Shown here in pieces: positions 25,797-34,309 of a stretch of DNA of 64,000 bases (position 1 is the stretch's first letter; each line of letters begins with the position of its first letter). The stretch covers positions 21,459 through 85,458 of the forward strand of contig JBBQWS010000007.1 in the NCBI GenBank assembly GCA_038210415.1. Direction: 5' to 3'. The stretch is from JBBQWS01 sp038210415. Its GTDB lineage: Bacteria; Actinomycetota; Actinomycetes; Prado026. The notes under the pieces were generated by a model. That model ran no database searches, was not told the origin of the DNA, and saw nothing but the letters and a program-made list of their open reading frames with translations. Position numbers and translations under genes: made by a program.

Positions 25797-27404
25797 ATGC
25801 GACGCCGAGCAGCCCGAGCCGCCCTCTTCCTGGCGACCATCCTCTGCCTGGAGCTCACGGCGCAGGCCCCCGCAGGTGCGGCCGCCAGCCACGCGCTCAT
25901 CCAGGGGTCCGGCTCCAGCTGGAGCTCGAACGCCGTCAACCAGTGGATCGCCGACGTGCAGTCGAACGGCCTGCAGGTGGTGTTCACGCCGAGCGGCTCC
26001 GCTATCGGCCGCAAGGACTTCGCGAACCGGACGAGCGACTTCGGCGTGAGTGACATCGGCTACCTCGGTGAGGACCCGATCACCCACGACCCCGACACGT
26101 CGCAGGGCCGCGACTTCGCCTATCTCCCGATCGTGGCCGGCGGAACGTCGTTTCCGTACCAGATCAGGGTGGCGGGCCAGCTTGTCCGCAACCTCCGCCT
26201 CTCCGGGGCCACGATCGCCAAGATCTTCACCAACCAGATCACCAACTGGAACGACCCGGCGATCACCGCCGACAACAACGGCCGCAAGCTCCCCTCGATC
26301 ACGATCATCCCGGTGGTCCACTCCGAGGGCTCGGGCGCGACGGCGCAGTTCACCCGCTACCTCGACCACATGTACCCGAGCATCTGGCGGCCGTTCCAGG
26401 GCCAGGCCGGTGCAACGGAGTACTTCCCACGCAAGAACCCTGCGATCGGGCAGAGCGGCGCAGACGGTGTCATGAACTTCATCGCGCAGAGCTCGGCCAA
26501 CGGCGCGATCGGCTACGACGAGTACTCGTACGCACTGAACAAGAACTACCCGGTGGCCAAGGTCCTCAACTCGTCCGGCTACTACACCCTGCCGAACCAG
26601 TACAACGTCGCGGTGGCGCTGACCAAGGCGCAGATCAACACGGACAGGACGTCGCCCGACTACCTGCTGCAGAACCTCGACGGCGTCTACACCTACAACG
26701 CCGTGCAGACCTACCCGCTCTCGTCGTACTCGTACATGATCATCCCGACCTCTCCGACCGACCCGCGGATGACGACTGCGAAGCGGCAGACCCTGGCCGA
26801 CTACCTGTACTACTCGGTCTGCGAGGGGCAAAAGGAGATGGGCCCCATCGGGTACTCGCCGCTGCCGATCAACCTCGTGCAGGCCTCGTTCGATCAGACG
26901 GCGAAGCTGAAGGTCGCCGATCCCAACGTCGACCTCACCAAGCGCGACGTGACCACCTGCAAGAACCCCACGTTCGACGCCAAGAACCCCTCCCGCAACT
27001 ACCTGGCCGAGATCGCCCCGAAGCCACCGGCGTGCGACAAGGCCGGGGCCGGACCGTGCACCGGCAGTGGGTCGACCGGGCAGACCAACCCGGGTTCCAA
27101 CAGCGGTGGGCCGAAGCCAACGACTGGCGGGAGCAAGGGGCCGAGCACGAGCGCCTCTGCGGCCCCCGGCGCGTCCGCCGGCCCGTCCGGCGGTGCGGTC
27201 GACCCAGAGACGGGCGCGCCGCTCGGTGACGACAGCTCCGGTGCCGGTGACGCAGTCGCGCTGCCCACCGAGCTGGCCGCGTACCGCACGGACACCCCGA
27301 CCGGCGCCCTCGCCGGTGTAGCGGTCGTCCTCCTCCTCCTCGCGCTGGCCGCCCCGCCGTTGCTGGCCCGTCGCTTCATGGGGCGCGGAGGGGATGGCTC
27401 ATGA
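25797..27404 (+). CDS. pstS: Membrane-anchored phosphate-binding protein
   Basis: A 535-residue PstS. A Sec signal (1-30) without a lipobox (Cys17 is preceded by Leu) is followed by the binding domain (about 33-395) with GSGSSW and HSEGSGATAQF phosphate-loop segments. Then come a Gly/Ser/Pro/Thr-rich linker of about 90 residues and a C-terminal helix (about 502-523) with an Arg/Lys-poor RRF tail. Usual PstS proteins are lipoproteins of 320-370 residues, so anchoring by a C-terminal helix through a wall-spanning linker is unusual. AAGGGA precedes ATG 25797; ATG 25752, in frame and overlapping pstA, would add 15 residues. Confidence 0.88.
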   Translation: MRRRAARAALFLATILCLELTAQAPAGAAASHALIQGSGSSWSSNAVNQWIADVQSNGLQVVFTPSGSAIGRKDFANRTSDFGVSDIGYLGEDPITHDPDTSQGRDFAYLPIVAGGTSFPYQIRVAGQLVRNLRLSGATIAKIFTNQITNWNDPAITADNNGRKLPSITIIPVVHSEGSGATAQFTRYLDHMYPSIWRPFQGQAGATEYFPRKNPAIGQSGADGVMNFIAQSSANGAIGYDEYSYALNKNYPVAKVLNSSGYYTLPNQYNVAVALTKAQINTDRTSPDYLLQNLDGVYTYNAVQTYPLSSYSYMIIPTSPTDPRMTTAKRQTLADYLYYSVCEGQKEMGPIGYSPLPINLVQASFDQTAKLKVADPNVDLTKRDVTTCKNPTFDAKNPSRNYLAEIAPKPPACDKAGAGPCTGSGSTGQTNPGSNSGGPKPTTGGSKGPSTSASAAPGASAGPSGGAVDPETGAPLGDDSSGAGDAVALPTELAAYRTDTPTGALAGVAVVLLLLALAAPPLLARRFMGRGGDGS

Positions 27405-30082
27405 GCCGGCGTCCGCACAGGCACGTAGCCCTCGCGGCAGTGCTCGGAGGGCTGCTCGGCGTCCTGCTCGTCCCCGGTGCCACGGCCTCGGCGGCAACGA
27501 GCCCGGTGAGCAAGACTGTCACCGCGACGCGCAACCACCTGGTCGGCGGGGTGGACCAGGTGGTCGACACCCGAACCGTCAAGCTGACCGTCGGGAAGAC
27601 GACCAACCTCCGGGACCGCCAGGAGATCGACGTGTCGTGGTCGGGGGCGCACCCCACTGGCGGCATCGTCGCGGACCAGAACTCCGGAAACGCCAACCAG
27701 GAGGAGTACCCGGTCGTCCTGCTGCAGTGTCGCGGGGTCGACTCGGCCACTGTGGCCGCGGCAGACCGGCTCGACCCCAGCACCTGCTGGACCCAGACGT
27801 CCGGCGAGCGCTACCTGTACGACTTCAACTCCGAGTTCCCACCCTGGCGCCTCGACCGGTTCGCCGCCGTCGAGAACCGCAGAGCCTCCATCGGCGCCCC
27901 GTCGCCGCGCCCGCTGACCTGCTCGGTCCCGACCGCCGAGTACTGGGTCCCGTTCGTCGCGGCCAAAGGTGCGCGCTACTACGGCGGGTCGAACGGGTGT
28001 GCGGGGCTCGCTCCTGAGGCGGCCAACTCAGGCGGCCAGGCGCTGCCGAGCAACACGACGTACGGCGTGACGACACCGAACGGTACGGGCAGTACGAAGT
28101 TCGTCGTGTGGACCGCCGAGAACAACGCCTCTCTCGGTTGCTCCGACACGGTTTCGTGCTCGCTGGTCGCGGTGCCCGTCATGGGGATGAGCTGCGACAC
28201 GGCTTCCGTGGGCCTGCCCGCGTCGGAGCGTCCGGTACCGGGTCCCGATACCGACGCCGCTGACGCGAAGTGCCGCGCAACGGGGAAGTTCCGGCCGGGC
28301 CAGCTGGTGCTGCCGGTCGGTGGGGAGGACATCGCGGTCAGCGGGAGCCTGTGGTGGACCGCGTCGAACTGGCGCAACCGGATCACGGTGCCGCTGAACT
28401 TCGCCCCGCTGTCCAACGTGTGCGACGTCGTCGGCGGTGGCTCGAGCGTCGACATCTACGGTTCCGAGCTGATGATCCAGGCCACGACCCAGTGGGCGCC
28501 GACGTTCTGTCTCGACAGCCGGCGCACACGGTTCAAGCACGTGCAGACCGGAGAGCCGCAGGCCCGCAGCCTGATCGAGGCCAAGACGATCCAGGCCGGT
28601 TTCGTGAGCGGAGCCCCGGATCGCGGCTACTCCCTCCCGGTGGTGAACGCGCCGACCGCGGTGACCGCGTTCGCGATCGGCTACACGATCGACACCCCGT
28701 CCGGCACCGAGTACTCCTCGCTGAAGCTGGACGCGCGGCTGCTGGCCAAGCTCCTGACCGCGTCGTACCCGGCCCTCCCCACGGTGAAGCAGAGCTACGC
28801 GGCCCTGGCGGACAACCCGCTGGACATGTCGCTCGACCCGGAGTTCCAGGCGCTCAACCCAGGGCTCACCCGTGGCGTGAACGCCTCGCAGTCCGCGTCC
28901 ACCCTGCTCTCGCTGTCGAGCGACTCCGACGTCGTGAAGGCCCTGTCGGCCTACCTCAACGCCGACCCTGAGGCGCGGGCCTGGCTGAACGGCACGCCGG
29001 ACCCGTGGGGCATGGTGGTGAACCCCAAGTACAAGTCGATCGTGCTCCCGGTCACCTCGTGGCCCCAGCTCGACACGTTCAAGGTGGAGTTCGGCCCCGG
29101 GATCAACGACTGCCTCCGCGGCGCAGGCAACGTGCCGTTCCTCCCGCTCGTCGCGGCGCCGATGTCGCGGATGAGCCTGATCACCCCCGCGATGCAGTAC
29201 TCGCTCGCCAACTCGCAGACCCAGTGCTACCAGCCGGTGCCTGACAGCACTGACGGGCAGAAGCTGGTGTCGTTGGGACGACAGACGGTCGGCTTCCGAT
29301 TCATGCTCGGAGTGGTCCCGCTGGCCGACGCCTACCGCTACCAGATCAATACTGCGGCGCTGCAGACGCAGAAATCGGCGGCCGCCCCGGCGACGTTCAC
29401 GTCGGCGACGGGGCGCACCTTCGTCGGCCCGACTGACGCCGCGCTGAAGGCAGCCGCCGTCCTGGCCAAGGCGGACGCGACCACGGGCACCTGGCCGGTC
29501 CCGTACTCGACCTTGCGGACGAGCGCTGCAGCCACGGCGGCCTACCCGGGCACGATGATCGTCTACACGAGCGTGCCTACCCAGGGCGTTCCGACCGCGG
29601 AAGCGAAGGCTCTCGCGGCCTTCATCCAGTACGCGGCCACCACGGGTCAGGCGCCCGGTGACAACAACGGCCAGCTGCCTGCCGGCTACCTGCCGATGAC
29701 CGGCGCGAACGGGCTGTCCGCACTTTCTACGTACGCCCTCAAGGCGGCGGCTGCGATCTCCGCCCAGTCAGGTGTCGTTCCGTCGAACGTCCCGAACGCA
29801 CTGCCCGGCAACAACAGCGGTGGCAGCGGGGGTAACGGTGGGAGCGCCGGGGGCAATGGCGGCGGTGGTGGTACGCCGACACCGAGCGCTGCGCCCTCGG
29901 GGTCGCCGGGCGGGAATCCGGTCGCGGCAGCTGGCACCACCCCGGTATCGCTCGGGATCACTGCCGGCCAAGACTCCGGCCCAGCCCGGTTCGTCCTCCC
30001 GGCCGTTCTGCTGCTGGCGCTGTTGAGTGGCCTGCTCGCGCCTGTGGTCTCAGTCCTCGGCCGGCGGGGTGCGAGCCGGTGA
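27401..30082 (+). CDS. 893-residue surface protein with PstS-like C-terminal part
   Basis: Signal peptide at 1-33, a long ectodomain with several paired Cys, a Gly/Ser/Pro linker (about 795-860) and a terminal membrane helix with RRGASR tail. The part from about residue 730 (MIVYTSVPTQG, ALAAFIQYAATTGQ, GQLPAGYLPMT) matches the end of actinobacterial PstS-like binding proteins, and SGSLWWTASNWRNRITVPLNF is a second recognisable segment; the N-terminal 250 residues match nothing I know. It overlaps pstS and the next gene by 4 bases each. Probably a large solute-binding or surface scaffold protein cooperating with PstS. Confidence 0.7.
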   Translation: MSRRPHRHVALAAVLGGLLGVLLVPGATASAATSPVSKTVTATRNHLVGGVDQVVDTRTVKLTVGKTTNLRDRQEIDVSWSGAHPTGGIVADQNSGNANQEEYPVVLLQCRGVDSATVAAADRLDPSTCWTQTSGERYLYDFNSEFPPWRLDRFAAVENRRASIGAPSPRPLTCSVPTAEYWVPFVAAKGARYYGGSNGCAGLAPEAANSGGQALPSNTTYGVTTPNGTGSTKFVVWTAENNASLGCSDTVSCSLVAVPVMGMSCDTASVGLPASERPVPGPDTDAADAKCRATGKFRPGQLVLPVGGEDIAVSGSLWWTASNWRNRITVPLNFAPLSNVCDVVGGGSSVDIYGSELMIQATTQWAPTFCLDSRRTRFKHVQTGEPQARSLIEAKTIQAGFVSGAPDRGYSLPVVNAPTAVTAFAIGYTIDTPSGTEYSSLKLDARLLAKLLTASYPALPTVKQSYAALADNPLDMSLDPEFQALNPGLTRGVNASQSASTLLSLSSDSDVVKALSAYLNADPEARAWLNGTPDPWGMVVNPKYKSIVLPVTSWPQLDTFKVEFGPGINDCLRGAGNVPFLPLVAAPMSRMSLITPAMQYSLANSQTQCYQPVPDSTDGQKLVSLGRQTVGFRFMLGVVPLADAYRYQINTAALQTQKSAAAPATFTSATGRTFVGPTDAALKAAAVLAKADATTGTWPVPYSTLRTSAAATAAYPGTMIVYTSVPTQGVPTAEAKALAAFIQYAATTGQAPGDNNGQLPAGYLPMTGANGLSALSTYALKAAAAISAQSGVVPSNVPNALPGNNSGGSGGNGGSAGGNGGGGGTPTPSAAPSGSPGGNPVAAAGTTPVSLGITAGQDSGPARFVLPAVLLLALLSGLLAPVVSVLGRRGASR

Positions 30083-31056
30083 GCACCGAGACGCCCGTCA
30101 CTGACCGGCCTGTCGTCATCAACTCGGCTCCTCCGCCCTACGACGACCGACCCTGGTCGGACCGGCTGCGTCGCGGCTCGCGGGGACCGCGTAAGCCCCG
30201 GGCCCCGCGGCAGCCGATGCCCGTGGGCACGGGTTTCACCGTCTGGATCCTCTTGACGTGCAGTCTGGGCGCGCTGTGGGTGCTCCTCTACAGCTTCGCC
30301 CTCAGCGGACTGCAGGAGGGTCGCGACCAGCACGAGCTGTATAGCCAGCTGCGCGAGCAGCTCGGTCTCGCCACAGCTCCGCTCGGCGGTGTCGTCGAGC
30401 CCGGGGCTCCGGTGGCCGTAGTCCAGATCCCGGCGCTCAAGGTCGCCGATATGGTCGTCGTCGAGGGAACCGCAGCGGGTGACCTGCAGTCCGGGCCGGG
30501 GCATCGCCGCGACACGGTGCTTCCCGGCCAGCACGGCACGTCGGTGCTCTTCGGCCGGAGTGTCACCTTCGGCGCTCCTTTCGCCCGCATCACCTCCCTG
30601 CGCCCGGGAGACACGATCACCGTGACGACCGGGCAGGGCGAGTTCACGTACCTCGTCGACGGGGTGCGCCGCATCGGTGAACCGCTTCCGGCAGCCCTCG
30701 GCGCCGATGACGGACGGCTCACTCTTGTCACGTCCGAGGGTTACGGCTGGCAGGCCGGCTGGGCCCCCAACCGGTCCGTCTACGTCGACGCGGCGCTCAA
30801 GGGCAAGCCGGTGCCGATCCCGGCAGGACGTCCCCACGCAGTCCCCGCGGCGGAGAAAGCCATGCAGGGCAACGCGGGTGCGCTGGTCGGGCTGGTGCTG
30901 TGGTTGGCCGCGCTGCTGCTCGTGGTGGGTAGCGTCGTCTGGGCCGGGGTCCGTTGGGGCGGTTGGCAGACCTGGCTCGTCGGCGTCCCCGCGGTGCTGG
31001 CCTGCGTCTGGGGGAGCACCCAGCTCGCCCTGCAGCTCCTGCCTAACCTGGTGTAG
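30079..31056 (+). CDS. Sortase-fold membrane protein lacking catalytic His and Cys
   Basis: A 325-residue protein: polar N-terminus, membrane helix (about 52-76), a sortase-like domain (about 110-240) and two C-terminal helices. The domain aligns with class E-type sortases: GPGH (139-142), then VLFGRSVTFGAPF, where the catalytic His of the usual A-G-H-R-T/F-G-A-P-F is Arg160, and LTLVTSEG, where the catalytic Cys of TLVTC is Ser219. The third residue, Arg232 (NRSVYV), is kept. A transpeptidase activity is therefore unlikely; a binding or chaperone role for wall proteins is my inference. It overlaps the 893-residue gene by 4 bases. Confidence 0.75.
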   Translation: MSTETPVTDRPVVINSAPPPYDDRPWSDRLRRGSRGPRKPRAPRQPMPVGTGFTVWILLTCSLGALWVLLYSFALSGLQEGRDQHELYSQLREQLGLATAPLGGVVEPGAPVAVVQIPALKVADMVVVEGTAAGDLQSGPGHRRDTVLPGQHGTSVLFGRSVTFGAPFARITSLRPGDTITVTTGQGEFTYLVDGVRRIGEPLPAALGADDGRLTLVTSEGYGWQAGWAPNRSVYVDAALKGKPVPIPAGRPHAVPAAEKAMQGNAGALVGLVLWLAALLLVVGSVVWAGVRWGGWQTWLVGVPAVLACVWGSTQLALQLLPNLV

Positions 31057-31106
31057 TCGACCCGTCGCGGACAGCGCCGAAGCCTTGCCGCAATCAGTGG
31101 CTGCGC

Positions 31107-31128
31107 ATTCATCCCTCGTTCATTCCGG
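31107..31128 (+). promoter_or_regulatory. PHO-box-like repeat upstream of the second PstS-like gene
   Basis: ATTCATCCCTC (31107-31117) and GTTCATTCCGG (31118-31128) are two adjacent 11-base units with TCA in phase. They lie 78 bases before the start at 31206. This matches the PhoP direct-repeat pattern. Confidence 0.65.
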
Positions 31129-31205
31129 GCGGGTCTGCGTGTGGCCCACGGCCGAAAGTGTTCCTTCCGGTAGGTACTCAGCAACTGTCCGGAAGGGGAC
31201 AGCAC

Positions 31206-32342
31206 ATGCGCAGCAAGAACAGTCTCAAGGTTGGCGTTGCCGGGTTGGGGCTCGTAGCCCTCTCGCTCGGTCTGGTCAGCCCCGCGTCCGCAGACGCGGG
31301 CGCCCAGCCCTCCGACGTCGTCGGGGTCGGCTCCGACACCGTGCAGTACGGCGCGGACTTCCTGCTCGACGGCGACGCGTCATCGAACGCCGGCTACAAC
31401 AGCTCGGGCAACATCAACCGGGCGATCAGCCTGGACGCGACCGCTGACAGCAACGGCCGCACGGCATACGCACAGGGCAGCACGGTTGCCGCTCCGATCG
31501 CGCTGAACCCCACGTTCGTCCTGCGTGCCGGCCAGAAGCCGATCACGCGCATCAACGGCTCGGGCGCTGGCATCACTGCGATCCTCGCGGACACCGGCGC
31601 GACGTCGAACATCCAGTTTGTCCGCTCGTCGCGTCTGCCCAAGGCCTCGGAGCAGACCGCTGCAGGTACCGCCGGCTTCGGCAGCCTGCACGTCTTCCAG
31701 TTCGCCACCGACCCGCTGGAGATCGCGGTCAACGCAGCGTCGACCAACTCCCCGGCCGGTCTGTCGATCGCAGAGCTTGTGAACATCTACAAGGGCACGT
31801 ACACCACGTGGGGCGACATCCCCGGCTACGCCGGTCCGGCTCCCACGGCCATCATCCGCCCGCTCATCCCGCAGACAGGCTCCGGCACCCGCGGCTCTTT
31901 CGAGGCTGACCTCAAGGCTGCCAACGGCAACGTCACCGTCGTCTACGGCCCCAACGTCGCGACGGTCGAAGAGAACGACTTCACCGCCATCACGACGAAC
32001 CCGAACGCCGTCAACGTGATCTCCCCCTTCTCCATCGGCCGGATCAACCTCAACAACGGCGGCTACTTCGGTGCCACCGCTGTGAACAAGATCAACGCAC
32101 TGACCGGTGTCGCTCCTGACGCCGCTGCGGCTTACGTGAACGTGCGCGGCTTGTACTTCATCGTTCGCGACACAGACGTCAACTCCACCTCGATCTGGCA
32201 GCCCGGTGGCGCCAAGAACTGGGCCAAGACCCTTTTCTCCGGCACGACCAGCTGGATCGCCCGCTCGTCGAACGCGGCCCTGATCACCTCCGCAGGCCTC
32301 ACCCCGGCGTACTCGGACCTCGGCGCCGCTTCGTCCGGCTGA
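31206..32342 (+). CDS. Secreted PstS-like (type 2 periplasmic-binding fold) protein
   Basis: A 378-residue protein with a Sec signal (SLGLVSPASADA, cleavage near 30) and a binding-protein fold: VVGVGSDTVQYGADFL at the start of the mature part, TRINGSGAGITAI, and PQTGSGTRGSFEADL, whose SGTR is the phosphate-loop motif of PstS. It has no lipobox, linker or C-terminal helix, so it should be released or held by partners. GGAAGGGG lies 8 bases before ATG 31206. It follows a PHO-box-like repeat and starts the second half of the surface cluster. Confidence 0.8.
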   Translation: MRSKNSLKVGVAGLGLVALSLGLVSPASADAGAQPSDVVGVGSDTVQYGADFLLDGDASSNAGYNSSGNINRAISLDATADSNGRTAYAQGSTVAAPIALNPTFVLRAGQKPITRINGSGAGITAILADTGATSNIQFVRSSRLPKASEQTAAGTAGFGSLHVFQFATDPLEIAVNAASTNSPAGLSIAELVNIYKGTYTTWGDIPGYAGPAPTAIIRPLIPQTGSGTRGSFEADLKAANGNVTVVYGPNVATVEENDFTAITTNPNAVNVISPFSIGRINLNNGGYFGATAVNKINALTGVAPDAAAAYVNVRGLYFIVRDTDVNSTSIWQPGGAKNWAKTLFSGTTSWIARSSNAALITSAGLTPAYSDLGAASSG

Positions 32343-32427
32343 GGACTCCGCCTTCGACAGCAAGTCGCTCCACTCTCGACAGTCTTGCCCTCACTTTCAT
32401 GCCTTCACTGACTGAAAAGGAACTGTC

Positions 32428-34140
32428 ATGAAGCTTCGTCTCAAGTCGGCGGTGTCCGGGGTCGCGGCCCTGGCCCTCGCCTCAGGCATCGTTGCGGTGG
32501 GGGGTGGGATCGCTCAGGCGGTCACCCCGCCGTACGAGCCCGACCCCGGTTCGACTGGCGCCGTCTCGCTGTACGACGCCGCTGGCAACCAGATCGTGTC
32601 CGGCAGCATCAACACCCCCTTCTCCTTCGCCCTGAGCTCGTCTCCCGGTCGGGCCGGCGACATCAAAGCGACGATCTTCGGGTACACCCCGAAGCTCGGC
32701 GTTCCGTCCGGCGCGTGGAGTGGTGAGTCGCTCTCCGGGTCGACGAACTACCCGAACGCTGCAGCTCCGGCGCCTCTGGGCACCTCGACGCTGCCGCTCG
32801 TCACCGGTGTTGCCGGCGACCAGCCGCTGGCCACGCTGATCGCTGACTTCCCGAACACGGCGACCGACGCGTACGCGAACCTTTACCAGCTGCGGGTCAA
32901 GACCTCCGGCCCGACCGGCTTCAACACCGCGTACGGCTCGGTCAGCTTGCTGGTGTCCGGTACCACGTGGACCCAGGTCTTCCCGGCCCCACCGTCGGCT
33001 GTCGCCACCACCAGCACCCTCAGCGTCTCGCCTGCCAGCCCCCAGCTGGTCGGCACCAACGTGACGCTGTCCGCCACGGTCGCCGCAGCCTCGGGCCCGG
33101 CACCGACCGACGGCACGGTCAAGTTCTTCGATGGCGCCACGCAGGTCGGCACGACCCAGAACTGGACCGGTGCTGCCGTCTCGGTGAGCACCACGGCGCT
33201 CACCGCCGGATCGCACTCCCTGACGGCGCAGTACTTCGCGTCCGGGCTCGCGTTCTCGAGTTCGACCTCTGCGGTGAAGACCTACGTGCTCAACGGTCCC
33301 GCCGTCGCCACGACCACCGCGCTGTCGGTCAACCCGATCAGCGGTCCGGCGTTCGCTCCCGTCACCCTGGCCGCCACGGTCACCGGTGCCGGTGCTGCCG
33401 GAACGGTGAACTTCTTCGACAACGGCGCTGCTGTGCCGGTCGCCTCGGCTCCCGTTGCGGCGGGCGCGGCCTCGGCCGTCGTCAGCAGCTTCGCGGTCGG
33501 CTCGCACTCGATCGTCGCGACCTTCGTGCCGACCGACACCGCGGCGTTCATCGGCTCGTCGTCCGCGGCGGTCACCGCCACGTACACCGCGCCGGCCACC
33601 ATCCCTGACCCCCAGACCATCACGGTCTCGGTCGCGGCTGGAACGCTCACCATCACCACCCCGTACAACCCGTCCAACCCGTTCGACCTCGGCACCATGG
33701 TGCTCGCGGCCGACGGTACCCAGCTCTCGGTGGCCAAGGCCTTCCCGAACGCTGGAGACCACCTCACCATCACGGACACCCGTGCCGGTGACCTGCCGTG
33801 GACGGCCTCGGCCGCGTCCACTGACTTCGTCAGCGGCGCGAACGTGATCAACGGGCAGAACTTCGGCTTCACCAGCGTCGCGCCCAGCTACCTCGCGGGC
33901 AACGCGCTGAACGCCACCACCAAGCCGGTCGTCGTCAACGACGTCCCGGCGATCGTCGGTCTGCCCGTCGCTGCCGGTGCTGCCGGAACGGCTGGCCTCA
34001 AGGGCGGCCTGCCGCACACCTTCGCCACCGCGGCGCAGGGCGTCGGATCGGTCTACATCAACGGAGCACTCAGCCTCAAGGCTCCGACGTCGGCCCAGGC
34101 CGGCACGTACACCGCGACGCTGACCTTCACGGTCGGCTAA
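32428..34140 (+). CDS. Secreted Ig-repeat protein with C-terminal WxL-like domain
   Basis: A 570-residue protein. Signal peptide (1-31) is followed by a domain starting VTPPYEPDPGSTGAVSLYDA (about 32-188) that recurs in two neighbours, two bacterial Ig-like repeats (about 192-295 and 296-385; motifs GTVKFFDGA and GTVNFFDNG), and a C-terminal domain (about 390-570) with ITDTRAGDLPWTAS and a final TYTATLTFTVG. The last part has the pattern of WxL wall-binding domains known from Firmicutes. A WxL-like domain next to a DUF916 gene is the classical pairing. AAAGGAA precedes the ATG. Confidence 0.75.
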   Translation: MKLRLKSAVSGVAALALASGIVAVGGGIAQAVTPPYEPDPGSTGAVSLYDAAGNQIVSGSINTPFSFALSSSPGRAGDIKATIFGYTPKLGVPSGAWSGESLSGSTNYPNAAAPAPLGTSTLPLVTGVAGDQPLATLIADFPNTATDAYANLYQLRVKTSGPTGFNTAYGSVSLLVSGTTWTQVFPAPPSAVATTSTLSVSPASPQLVGTNVTLSATVAAASGPAPTDGTVKFFDGATQVGTTQNWTGAAVSVSTTALTAGSHSLTAQYFASGLAFSSSTSAVKTYVLNGPAVATTTALSVNPISGPAFAPVTLAATVTGAGAAGTVNFFDNGAAVPVASAPVAAGAASAVVSSFAVGSHSIVATFVPTDTAAFIGSSSAAVTATYTAPATIPDPQTITVSVAAGTLTITTPYNPSNPFDLGTMVLAADGTQLSVAKAFPNAGDHLTITDTRAGDLPWTASAASTDFVSGANVINGQNFGFTSVAPSYLAGNALNATTKPVVVNDVPAIVGLPVAAGAAGTAGLKGGLPHTFATAAQGVGSVYINGALSLKAPTSAQAGTYTATLTFTVG

Positions 34141-34168
34141 GCACGCACCACAGCACACGCAACACAGC

Positions 34169-34205
34169 AAAGGCGGGACGGGCGCAGGCAGCCCGTCCCG
34201 CCTTT
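34169..34205 (+). terminator. Strong hairpin terminator after the WxL-like gene
   Basis: A perfect 15-base stem, AAAGGCGGGACGGGC (34169-34183) with its complement at 34191-34205, closes a 7-base loop; the right arm ends in CCTTT. It separates the WxL-like gene from the DUF916 operon. Confidence 0.85.
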
Positions 34206-34259
34206 CGCCTTCCGGAACGGGGGGGAGAGGAGGTGTCCTTCTGGTTGGGGTGGCCGCAC

Positions 34260-34281
34260 GTTCACCTTCACTTCATGAACC
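34260..34281 (+). promoter_or_regulatory. PHO-box-like repeat upstream of the DUF916 operon
   Basis: GTTCACCTTCA (34260-34270) and CTTCATGAACC (34271-34281) are adjacent 11-base units with TCA in phase, 29 bases before the likely start. The first unit is a perfect GTTCACC. Confidence 0.6.
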
Positions 34282-34309
34282 GGACGTGTCCCCCAGGTTT
34301 GCTCGCTCC

